Of a stretch of 7,146 bases of DNA, positions 1 through 6,036 are shown in pieces. The notes beneath the pieces were generated by a model that saw only the letters and a list, made by a program, of their open reading frames with translations, ran no database searches and was not told the origin of the DNA. A program made the translations under genes and the position numbers. The stretch is from UBA1172 sp049889655. GTDB taxonomy: Bacteria; Pseudomonadota; Alphaproteobacteria; Puniceispirillales; UBA1172. Each line of letters begins with the position of its first letter. The first letter of the stretch is position 1. The stretch is from positions 1 through 7,146 of the forward strand of contig JBMHCY010000064.1 of NCBI GenBank assembly GCA_049889655.1, in the 5' to 3' direction.

Positions 1-396
1 AATGCCGGCAAGACACCGATGTTCACCGTTGATGAGCGGATCGATATGCTCAAGGCGGAAATCAAGGATATGTATCAGCAGGGGGTGATCGACGGGACGG
101 TGGAAGTCCGCAGTTTTGACGGTCTGTTGATCCAGTATGCCGAAGAAACCGGCGCCAAGATGATTCTGCGTGGCCTGCGGGCTGTCACCGATTTCGATTA
201 CGAATTTCAGATGACAGGCATGAACCGCCGCATGAACCGGTCGATCGAAACAGTTTTCCTGATGGCCTCGGAACGCAATCAATTCATCGCCTCGCGCATG
301 GTCAAGGAAGTCGCCATGCTGAACGGGGACATTTCCGGTTTCGTGCCGAAACGCGTTGCCAAGGCACTGATTGAGCGTTGCAACAGCAACACATAA
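1..396 (+). CDS. coaD: Phosphopantetheine adenylyltransferase, 3' part (5' end outside window)
   Basis: CoaD catalyses the penultimate step of coenzyme A synthesis, transferring AMP from ATP to 4'-phosphopantetheine to give dephospho-CoA in the cytosol. The frame is open from base 1, and 131 residues are visible. They match the family from just after the first Rossmann strands: NAGKTPMFTVDER, then ILRGLRAVTDFDYEFQM with MNR, then the active-site segment FIASRMVKEVA (family form SS/AS-x-x-VKE) and GDISGFVP near the end. Against the usual 160-170 residues, about 30-40 N-terminal residues are missing, including the TFDPxxxGH nucleotide-binding motif, because the window begins inside the gene. 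Translation ends at tandem TAA TAA (394-399). No terminator follows directly, so transcripts may run on to the terminator after the tRNA gene. The assignment is very secure. Confidence 0.96.
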   Translation, partial: NAGKTPMFTVDERIDMLKAEIKDMYQQGVIDGTVEVRSFDGLLIQYAEETGAKMILRGLRAVTDFDYEFQMTGMNRRMNRSIETVFLMASERNQFIASRMVKEVAMLNGDISGFVPKRVAKALIERCNSNT

Positions 397-426
397 TAAA
401 AAGATCAAATATGCCAAAGACAGGGG

Positions 427-455
427 TTGATTTAACGCAGGGTTTCTCCTAATTT
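427..455 (+). promoter_or_regulatory. Possible sigma-70-type promoter for tRNA-Lys
   Basis: TTGATT (427-432) matches four of six positions of the -35 consensus. It is separated by exactly 17 nt from TAATTT (450-455), a weak -10. Transcription would start near 461-463, leaving an 8-10 nt leader before the tRNA 5' end at 471. It lies in the short gap between coaD and the tRNA. The spacing is ideal but the -10 match is poor, so this is a candidate only. Confidence 0.42.
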
Positions 456-470
456 CCCCATACCCTTGAT

Positions 471-546
471 GGGCGGTTAGCTCAGTTGGTAGAGCAAGTG
501 ACTTTTAATCACTGGGTCATAGGTTCGAATCCTATACCGCTCACCA
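471..546 (+). tRNA. tRNA-Lys, anticodon UUU, CCA encoded
   Basis: A complete 76-nt cloverleaf can be drawn by hand. The acceptor stem is 471-477 with 536-542 (one G-U pair), and the D arm is GCTC/GAGC (480-483 with 492-495) around AGTTGGTA. The anticodon stem is AGTGA/TCACT (497-501 with 509-513), with loop CTTTTAA giving anticodon TTT at 504-506. The variable loop is GGGTC. The T stem ATAGG/CCTAT (519-523 with 531-535) carries the invariant loop TTCGAAT. The discriminator is A543, and CCA is encoded at 544-546. It reads AAA and AAG lysine codons. It has no introns or odd positions, and a strong terminator follows within a few bases. Confidence 0.98.
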
Positions 547-550
547 TTTC

Positions 551-584
551 AAACCCCTGAAGCCAGTGGCTTCGGGGGTTTTTT
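551..584 (+). terminator. Intrinsic terminator of the tRNA-Lys transcript
   Basis: The left arm AAACCCCTGAAGCC (551-564) pairs with the right arm GGCTTCGGGGGTTT (568-581) around the loop AGT. This is a long GC-rich stem containing a single G-U pair, and it runs into a six-T tract (579-584). This is a textbook rho-independent terminator for rightward transcription, starting 5 nt after the tRNA. Read leftward, the same hairpin is followed by only three T before other bases, so it may weakly serve the facing small gene as well. Confidence 0.93.
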
Positions 585-664
585 CATAAACTGAATGGCA
601 CAGCCCAGAAAATCAGGATCAGCGCGATAATGAAAAACGTCGTCATGGTTTTGATCACGGGCAT
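584..664 (-). CDS. 26-residue hydrophobic membrane peptide, function unknown
   Basis: An ATG at 664-662 opens 26 codons ending in TGA at 586-584. Directly upstream is a near-perfect Shine-Dalgarno AAAGGAGG (678-671), 6 nt from the ATG, which is the strongest ribosome site in the window and the main reason to call this gene. The peptide begins MPVIKTMTT with one lysine, then has a hydrophobic run FFIIALILIFWAV (residues 10-22) and ends PFSL. That suits a single transmembrane helix, probably with the N-terminus in the cytosol by the positive-inside rule. It matches none of the small proteins I know (KdpF, CydX). A TAATAT box lies on the minus strand at 691-686 without a convincing -35. The gene faces the tRNA, and its stop overlaps the terminator T tract. 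What is seen is the ORF and the ribosome site; expression is inferred. Confidence 0.66.
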   Translation of the reverse strand: MPVIKTMTTFFIIALILIFWAVPFSL

Positions 665-723
665 CGTTTTCCTCCTTTCGCCTTCATATTAGACAAAAAG
701 AATAAACAAACCCTTAAGCAGCG

Positions 724-741
724 GATCACATTTTGGTGATC
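724..741. promoter_or_regulatory. Perfect inverted repeat, possible operator
   Basis: GATCAC (724-729) and GTGATC (736-741) are perfect inverted arms with the 6-nt spacer ATTTTG. The site lies in the 165-bp gap between the divergent small gene (starting at 664, -) and the aminotransferase gene (starting at 830, +). That is where an operator shared by two divergent promoters would sit. No adjacent regulator gene suggests the binding protein. The rest of the gap (665-829) holds an A/T-rich stretch around 684-717 and no confident promoter. A chance palindrome is possible. Confidence 0.3.
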
Positions 742-815
742 GGCAGGGTGACAGGCGGTTGATGCGCTGTTGCCAATCCGGCCAAAACATTCCACTCTTG
801 ATCATCGCAGTTTCT

Positions 816-820
816 GGAGG
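816..820 (+). promoter_or_regulatory. Ribosome binding site that fixes the start at 830
   Basis: GGAGG at 816-820 lies 9 nt before the ATG at 830. A second, closer AGAGG (822-826) is only 3 nt away. An in-frame TTG at 770 would add 20 residues but has no comparable site and yields an N-terminus unlike the family, which begins close to the first helix before the RRQFPAF-type motif. Confidence 0.75.
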
Positions 821-829
821 CAGAGGATC

Positions 830-2053
830 ATGACCGCTTTCGACCTAGATTTCGTTCGTCGGCAGTTTCCGGCATTTTCATCACCGGCACTCGAAGGTCA
901 GGCTTTTTTCGAAAACGCCGGGGGCAGTTATATGTGCCAGCAGGTCATCGATCGCTTTGATCGCTACTTTACCCACCGCAAGGTGCAGCCCTATGGCTAT
1001 TTCGCAGCGTCCATCGACGCCGGAGATGAAATGGACAGTGCCACTCGCCGCATGGCCCGTTATCTGAATGTGGCCGAAGATGAAGTCATGTTCGGCCCGT
1101 CAACCTCGCAAAACACCTATGTGCTGGCCCAGGGATTTCTGGCCCGCATGAAGCCGGGGGATGCGCTGGTGGTCAGCCAGCAGGAACATGAGGCCAATAC
1201 CGGGGCGTGGCGGCGGCTTGAACAGCAGGGGATGGAGGTCAGGGTCTGGCCGATCGATCCCGATAGCGGCCGCCTGTCTCTTGAAGATCTGCCGCCCCTG
1301 CTTGATGACAAAGTGCATTTCGTCGCGATGACGCATTGCTCAAACGTCGTTGCCGAGATCAACCCTGTCCGTGCTGTTGCTGATCTTGTCCATGATGCCG
1401 AGTCGATCCTCGTGGTGGACGGGGTGTCATACTGCCCGCACGGCCTGCCTGATGTTGCTGCCCTCGGGGCTGATATCTATCTGTTCTCCACCTACAAGAC
1501 CTACGGCCCGCATCAGGGGGTAATGGTGGTGAGACAATCAGCCCGGGAACGCATTGAACCTCAGGCCCATTACTTCAATCATCAGGATATGAAGAAATGG
1601 CTGGTCCCGGCTGGCCCTGACCATGCCCAGGTCGCAGCTTGCAACGGCATTCTTGATTATTTTGACGCCCTTGATGCCCATCATGGCGGGGCTGATGATG
1701 CTGGTCGCCCTGGCCGTGTTGAAACGCATTGTCGGGAGGCTGAAATGGCCAATCTCGCGCCGATGCTGGCGTATCTTAGTGGCCGTAACGATATCAGGCT
1801 GATCGGGCCGGCTGACCCGCAACACCGTGCCCCGACAGTGGCCTTTACCTCAAACCAGCATGATGCTGCCAGTATCGCGACTGCTCTTGCCACCCACGGG
1901 GTTATGGCCGGGGCCGGGGATTTCTACGCGACAAGGGTTATTGAGGCTGTTGGCCTGTCTTCTGCCAAAGGTGTTGTCCGGCTGTCCTTCACCCACTACA
2001 CCAGCCGTGATGAGATCGATCAAGCGCTGACAGCACTTGACCGCATTCTCTAG
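830..2053 (+). CDS. Class V aminotransferase-fold PLP enzyme, cysteine-desulfurase-like, no catalytic Cys
   Basis: This 407-residue soluble protein has the fold-type I PLP architecture of the NifS/SufS superfamily. Visible marks are RRQFPAF (10-16), the phosphate-binding loop PSTSQNT (90-96), the ring-stacking histidine in EHEAN (H120), MTHCSN (167-172), VVDGVSYCPHG with Asp197 for the pyridine nitrogen, and FSTYKTYGPH with Lys223 as the PLP Schiff-base lysine. The layout resembles the VC1184-type subfamily of cysteine-desulfurase-like proteins, whose physiological role I do not know to be settled. In SufS the catalytic cysteine lies in RAGHHCA; the equivalent here is MAGAGDFYA (359-367), with no cysteine, so persulfide chemistry of the usual kind is unlikely. 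A lyase, racemase or aminotransferase role is possible. No suf or isc gene is adjacent. Its TAG stop interlocks with that of the convergent TPP-enzyme gene. Confidence 0.88.
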   Translation: MTAFDLDFVRRQFPAFSSPALEGQAFFENAGGSYMCQQVIDRFDRYFTHRKVQPYGYFAASIDAGDEMDSATRRMARYLNVAEDEVMFGPSTSQNTYVLAQGFLARMKPGDALVVSQQEHEANTGAWRRLEQQGMEVRVWPIDPDSGRLSLEDLPPLLDDKVHFVAMTHCSNVVAEINPVRAVADLVHDAESILVVDGVSYCPHGLPDVAALGADIYLFSTYKTYGPHQGVMVVRQSARERIEPQAHYFNHQDMKKWLVPAGPDHAQVAACNGILDYFDALDAHHGGADDAGRPGRVETHCREAEMANLAPMLAYLSGRNDIRLIGPADPQHRAPTVAFTSNQHDAASIATALATHGVMAGAGDFYATRVIEAVGLSSAKGVVRLSFTHYTSRDEIDQALTALDRIL

Positions 2054-3711
2054 GAAGACAGTGCCGCCTGCCTGATGCGGGTGAGCGTTGTGGTGGGGCT
2101 GATCGCTTCCGGGTCGATCGGCAGATGCAGAAGGGCAGGCTTTCCCCCATTGAGGCAGCGGTCGAACGCCGCGGCGAATGCTTCTGTTTTTTCTACCTTT
2201 TCAGCATGAAACCCCATGGCCTTGCCGATCCCGACAAAATCCGGGTTGATCAGCCCGGTGTGATCATTGCGGCCGGGAAACTCGCGTTCCTGATGCATCC
2301 GGATGGTCCCGTACATCCCGTTATCGATGACCAGCACGATGATATTCGCCCCGATTTGCCGGGCAGTGGCCAGTTCCTGCATGGTCATCTGAAAGCAGCC
2401 GTCACCGGCAAAGGCGATCACCGGTCTTTCCGGAAACCGGGCCTTGGCCGCCACCGCCGCCGGAATGCCGTAGCCCATGGACCCCGAGGTCGGGGCCAGC
2501 TGGCAGAGCGGATCACGGAAATGATAGAACCTGTGCAGCCAGGTGGCGTAATTGCCCGCACCGTTGGTCATGATGCTTTCAGGCGGCAGCACGTCTCGCA
2601 AGTGATGCACCACCGCCGCCATGTTCATCGCCCCGGGAATATCGGGCACGGTATCGACCCAATCACGGTAGGCTTCATGTTCGGGGCAGGCGGTCAGCGG
2701 TTGCCGGGCGGCAGGGGCGCTTTCCAGCAGGGCCGCCAGAAACTGCCCCGGGGTTGTCTCAATACCGATGGTCGGCGTATAGACCCGGCCGAGCTCGGCT
2801 GCATCACTGTGGATATGGATCAGCGGCATCTGCGGCTGCGGGATATCAAGCAGACTGTAGGACTGTGACGGAATTTCCGAAAGCCGCCCGCCGACCATCA
2901 CCACCAGATCACTCTCCTTGATTCGGGCCAGCAGTTTCGGGTTACAGCCAAGGCCGAGATCACCGGCATAGCGTGGATGCAGGCTGTTCATCAGCCGCTG
3001 CCGCCGGAACGAACAGGCCACGGGCACATCAAACCGCTCAGCAGCCTCGGCCAGCATGGCGATGGCGGCAGCATCCCAGAGCGGACCACCGGCAATGATG
3101 ATCGGGGCCGCTGCCGCCTTCAACCGGTCAGCAACCTCTGCCATGGTTTTCGTATCCGGGGCGGGGAAGGCGGGGGTGACCCTTGCCGGAATGGTGAGCA
3201 CCGTTTCATCATAGAGCATATCTTCAGGCAGGCTGATCACCACCGGCCCCGGTCGCCCTGACATGGCGATCTCAAAGCCCCGGGTGATCGTCTCAGCAAG
3301 AGTGCTGACATCATCGACTTCCGCAACGTGCTTGGCCATGCCGCCGAACAGGGCCTGATAATCGACTTCCTGAAAGGCATCACGGCCTTTCATCCCGCGC
3401 GCAACCTGACCGATCAGCACAATCAGCGGGGTTGAATCCTGTTGGGCAATGTGAATACCGGATGAAGCATTGGTGGCCCCGGGCCCCCGCGTGACCATGG
3501 CCACACCCGGGCGGCCGGTCATCTTGCCCTCGGCTTCGGCCATCATGGCAGCCCCGCCTTCATGACGGGCGAGGACGGTTTCAATCGAACTCTGTTGCAG
3601 GCCGTCGAGTACCGGCAGAAAACTTTCACCGGGAACACAGAACAGCCGTTCAACCCCCTGTTCTTCAAGACATCGCGTTATGATCTCGCCACCATGGCTG
3701 TGCTTTTTCAT
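2050..3711 (-). CDS. TPP-dependent enzyme, acetolactate synthase large-subunit-like (carboligase or decarboxylase)
   Basis: This 553-residue protein has the three-domain layout of the pyruvate oxidase/acetolactate synthase family. The N-terminal pyrimidine-binding domain has catalytic Glu51 in ARHEGGAAMMAEA, followed by TRGPGATN and GRDAFQEVD (109-117) with a nearby KH (127-128). A central Rossmann-like domain contains YAGDLGLG and VMVGGRLSE. The C-terminal diphosphate-binding domain has GSMGYGIPAA (410-419) with Met412 as likely pyrimidine prop, and the metal/TPP motif from GDG (436-438) to DNGMYG (Asp437, Asn464). It lacks the GMLGMHG-type segment of true IlvB, and no small-subunit gene follows, so isoleucine/valine synthesis is doubtful; the substrate is unknown. 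The start is supported by GAGGG (3723-3719), 7 nt from the ATG. It is the fourth gene of the thiBPQ operon, 20 nt after thiQ, possibly with its own promoter. Confidence 0.9.
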   Translation of the reverse strand: MKKHSHGGEIITRCLEEQGVERLFCVPGESFLPVLDGLQQSSIETVLARHEGGAAMMAEAEGKMTGRPGVAMVTRGPGATNASSGIHIAQQDSTPLIVLIGQVARGMKGRDAFQEVDYQALFGGMAKHVAEVDDVSTLAETITRGFEIAMSGRPGPVVISLPEDMLYDETVLTIPARVTPAFPAPDTKTMAEVADRLKAAAAPIIIAGGPLWDAAAIAMLAEAAERFDVPVACSFRRQRLMNSLHPRYAGDLGLGCNPKLLARIKESDLVVMVGGRLSEIPSQSYSLLDIPQPQMPLIHIHSDAAELGRVYTPTIGIETTPGQFLAALLESAPAARQPLTACPEHEAYRDWVDTVPDIPGAMNMAAVVHHLRDVLPPESIMTNGAGNYATWLHRFYHFRDPLCQLAPTSGSMGYGIPAAVAAKARFPERPVIAFAGDGCFQMTMQELATARQIGANIIVLVIDNGMYGTIRMHQEREFPGRNDHTGLINPDFVGIGKAMGFHAEKVEKTEAFAAAFDRCLNGGKPALLHLPIDPEAISPTTTLTRIRQAALSS

Positions 3712-3731
3712 GAACCTGCCCTCACTTGTGA

Positions 3732-4382
3732 TTATTCTAATGGGGCGGAGGAGGGAGACAAGGTGAAAACACGGGTCGCCAGGGTTTCCGCATCCTTTTC
3801 ATCATGGCTGACAACCACAGCCGTCAGGCCGTGTTCCCGAACAAGCATCCGGACAAGATCGCTGCTTTCCTGCCGGATTTCCGGATCAAGCGCGCTGAAC
3901 GGTTCATCCAGGAGCAGCAGTGACCGGCCCTGCACCTGAGAGCGTACCAGCGCCCGGGCCAGGGCAACACGCTGTTTCTGGCCGCCGGATATTTCATCGG
4001 GGCGGCGATGGCCAAGGGAGGCTATCCCGAGCCGCTGCATCGCATCGGTGATACGCTGCTGATCTTCAGCGGAAAGATTGAGTTTCGGGTCAAGCCCGAG
4101 GGCAATATTGGTGCGGCTGTCGAGATGATCAAACAGGTTGTGATCCTGAAACAGAATGGAAAGGGGGCGGCGGTCTGCGGCCAGGCTGGTGATATCCTTT
4201 CCCTGCCAGCAGACAGCTCCGCTTTCCGCCGGCAGCAACCCGGCAACAAGGTGCAGCAGGGTGGATTTGCCGATTCCCGATGGCCCTTGCAGAACGAGAA
4301 TCTCACCTTTCTCGACCGTCAGGTCGAAACAGAAACGCTTCCCTTCAGGATAGCCAAAGGTGAGTGCGCGAACATCAAGCAT
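3732..4382 (-). CDS. thiQ: Thiamine ABC transporter, ATP-binding subunit ThiQ
   Basis: ThiQ hydrolyses ATP at the cytosolic face to power thiamine/TPP import through ThiP. The 216-residue protein has every ABC motif intact: Walker A GPSGIGKST (33-41), Q-loop FQDHNLFDHL (Gln79), signature ISGGQKQR (131-138), Walker B LLLLDE (155-160) with catalytic Glu160, D-loop SALD, and switch His193 in VVSHD. The Q-loop form FQDHNLFDHL is typical of ThiQ. It is somewhat shorter than the E. coli protein (about 232 residues), the difference being in the C-terminal tail. The start ATG overlaps the thiP stop by 8 nt, and AAGGAG (4396-4391), 8 nt upstream, lies within thiP. This is the compact coupling expected of subunits of one complex. 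Confidence 0.95.
   Translation of the reverse strand: MLDVRALTFGYPEGKRFCFDLTVEKGEILVLQGPSGIGKSTLLHLVAGLLPAESGAVCWQGKDITSLAADRRPLSILFQDHNLFDHLDSRTNIALGLDPKLNLSAEDQQRITDAMQRLGIASLGHRRPDEISGGQKQRVALARALVRSQVQGRSLLLLDEPFSALDPEIRQESSDLVRMLVREHGLTAVVVSHDEKDAETLATRVFTLSPSSAPLE
3734..3761 (-). promoter_or_regulatory. Possible internal promoter in front of the TPP-enzyme gene
   Basis: On the minus strand TTGTCT (3761-3756, four of six -35 matches) is followed after 16 nt by TAGAAT (3739-3734, five of six -10 matches). The -10 ends on the thiQ stop codon. A start near 3727 would place the GAGGG ribosome site (3723-3719) a few bases into the message. If real, the fourth gene could be expressed independently of the riboswitch-controlled transcript. 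The spacer is very C-rich, and the match could be chance. Confidence 0.38.
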
Positions 4383-6036
4383 GGGATCGGCTCCTTGCGG
4401 TGAAGAGGGTTCCGGCCAGCCGCCCCGTCAACAGCAGCAGCATGGTGATAATCAGCAGCACAAGCGCAAGAGAGGCCGCCATATCCGCCCGGTAACTGCC
4501 TGCCATCTGATAGACAAGCCAGGGCAGGGTGCGGAAATCGTTGCTGGCAAAAAGGGCAATCACCCCGAGATCACCCACCGAAAGAGCGGCTGCCAGCCCC
4601 AGCACCTGGCCTATCTCCCGGTTCAGCACGGGCAGAGTCAGCAGCCGCAACCGCCACCAGCCGCCAAGACCGAGAGACTGGGCCAGCCTGTCATGGCGGC
4701 GGAAGGTCTGGAGCAGCCGCGGTTCCAGCAATCGTGTTGCCAGGGGCAGGGCCAGCAGGGTGTTGGCCAGTACCACGACAGCAAAGGCAAAGCGGAAAGC
4801 ATCCCCGTATTGACGCAGCAGGATAAAGGCTGCAGTCCCGAGCACGATCGACGGGATAACGAGATAGAGCATGACGCCGGCATCGAGCAGCATCAGCGGC
4901 AGCCGTGCTGGTGCGAGCCTTGTTGCCGCCCGGGCCCGGCCGGATGCCAGCACGAGCGCCAGCAGCAGGGTCAGGAGAGCGCTCATCACCGCCACGCTCA
5001 GGCTGGTCAGCGTCACGGCGTTGAAATCACGCTGGCTGACAGCCTTGGCAAAATCTCCGCTGACCCCGGCCAGGACCACCATGACAACCGGCAGCAGGAT
5101 CAGGAAAACCAGCATCAGGAAGACAGTCACATCCCAGCAGCGCAACAGAACGCCTTGAGGCAGCGGCGGCAGTGGCAGGCGCGTTTCCCCGGCGACGGTC
5201 GGCTGGCGACCTCGGTTGAGGAAGGCCATCATCAGGACAACCAGTGCGGCGATCCCGAACTGCATCAGGCTGAGGCTGGCCGCGGCCTTGAAATCAAACG
5301 AGAATCGGATGGCGGCATAGATCTCAACCTCCAGCGTCGTGACCCGGGGGCCGCCACCCAGCATCAACACCAGCGCAAACGACGTGAAGCACAACAGAAA
5401 GACCAGCACGAGCCCGCCGGCAAAACCCTGACGCATGGCCGAGAATTCAAGAAAGCGAAAGCGTGTCCAGCCGTCAAAGCCGAGGTGACGGGCCACCCGC
5501 CACTGGCCCTGCGGTATCGCTTCCAGCAACGGCAGCATGATCCAGATCATCAGCGGGATATTGAAAAACATATGGGCCAACACAACCCCGTGCAGGCCGT
5601 AAATGCTGAACCCGTCGCAAGCTGTTGGGCCTGCCAGTAGTGAGCACATCTCAGCGATCACACCACTGCGCCCCCATATCTCCAAGAGGCCTGTTGCGGC
5701 CACTGTTGTCGGTGTCACCATGGCTAGAGCAAGGACGAGCCGCAAAAATCGGGTGAACGGTATCATCCGGTGACGGTTGAGGGTAACCGCAGCGGGCAGG
5801 GCAAACAGCCCTGAGAATACTGTCGAAAGCCCGGCCTGTATCCCCGCCGATTTAAGGATCACCACACTGCGCTCAGGCAGATGGCCGAGACCGCCGCCCA
5901 TCCAGGCGAGCGTGGCAATGGCCAGCACCCCGAGACACAAGAGAGAGGCGGCCAGCACCAGCCCCCACACCAATACCGCAGCATCGGGGCGGGAGCCGGA
6001 AAGCTGGTGTTTTACTGGCTGAGACCCGAAAGCCAT
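4375..6036 (-). CDS. thiP: Thiamine ABC transporter, fused permease ThiP
   Basis: ThiP forms the inner-membrane channel for thiamine handed over by ThiB. The 553-residue protein (E. coli about 536) is two permease domains in one chain, with about twelve hydrophobic segments, six on each side of a break near residue 290. Each half carries the cytosolic EAA-type loop that contacts ThiQ: EAIPQGQWRVARHLG (172-186) and a second at about 438-460 ending AQSLGLGGWWR. Family-specific stretches include YGLHGVVLAHMFFNIPL (146-162), LGGGPRVTTLEVEIY (226-240) and SNDFRTLPWLVYQMAGSYR (498-516). The ATG at 6036 overlaps the end of thiB by 25 nt and has only a weak ribosome site (GGG, 7 nt upstream), so translational coupling to thiB is likely. 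A slightly later start cannot be ruled out, because the first 15 or so residues are not conserved. Confidence 0.95.
   Translation of the reverse strand: MAFGSQPVKHQLSGSRPDAAVLVWGLVLAASLLCLGVLAIATLAWMGGGLGHLPERSVVILKSAGIQAGLSTVFSGLFALPAAVTLNRHRMIPFTRFLRLVLALAMVTPTTVAATGLLEIWGRSGVIAEMCSLLAGPTACDGFSIYGLHGVVLAHMFFNIPLMIWIMLPLLEAIPQGQWRVARHLGFDGWTRFRFLEFSAMRQGFAGGLVLVFLLCFTSFALVLMLGGGPRVTTLEVEIYAAIRFSFDFKAAASLSLMQFGIAALVVLMMAFLNRGRQPTVAGETRLPLPPLPQGVLLRCWDVTVFLMLVFLILLPVVMVVLAGVSGDFAKAVSQRDFNAVTLTSLSVAVMSALLTLLLALVLASGRARAATRLAPARLPLMLLDAGVMLYLVIPSIVLGTAAFILLRQYGDAFRFAFAVVVLANTLLALPLATRLLEPRLLQTFRRHDRLAQSLGLGGWWRLRLLTLPVLNREIGQVLGLAAALSVGDLGVIALFASNDFRTLPWLVYQMAGSYRADMAASLALVLLIITMLLLLTGRLAGTLFTARSRSHA

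Noticed and set aside
770..829. TTG at 770 as start of the aminotransferase gene, adding 20 residues.
   Set aside because: It has no good ribosome site, and the extension (MPIRPKHSTLDH...) is unlike the family; ATG at 830 has GGAGG upstream.
830..2053. Calling the PLP enzyme sufS, nifS or csd.
   Set aside because: The catalytic cysteine loop is missing, and no iron-sulfur assembly gene is in the window.
2125..2868. A 247-codon plus-strand open frame opposite the TPP-enzyme gene.
   Set aside because: It shows Gly/Arg/His-rich shadow composition with no motifs. The minus-strand gene carries all TPP-enzyme motifs in order across the same bases.
2050..3711. Calling the TPP enzyme ilvB (biosynthetic acetolactate synthase).
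   Set aside because: No ilvN-like small subunit is adjacent, the central domain lacks the usual GMLGMHG-type segment, and the operon is thiamine uptake. Only the broad family is supported.
4360..5640. A 426-codon plus-strand open frame opposite thiP, very rich in Gln, His and Arg.
   Set aside because: It lies wholly opposite the well-matched thiP gene. Its composition is what the antisense of Leu/Ala-rich membrane codons gives, it has no recognisable domain, and ThiP is conserved along its whole length.
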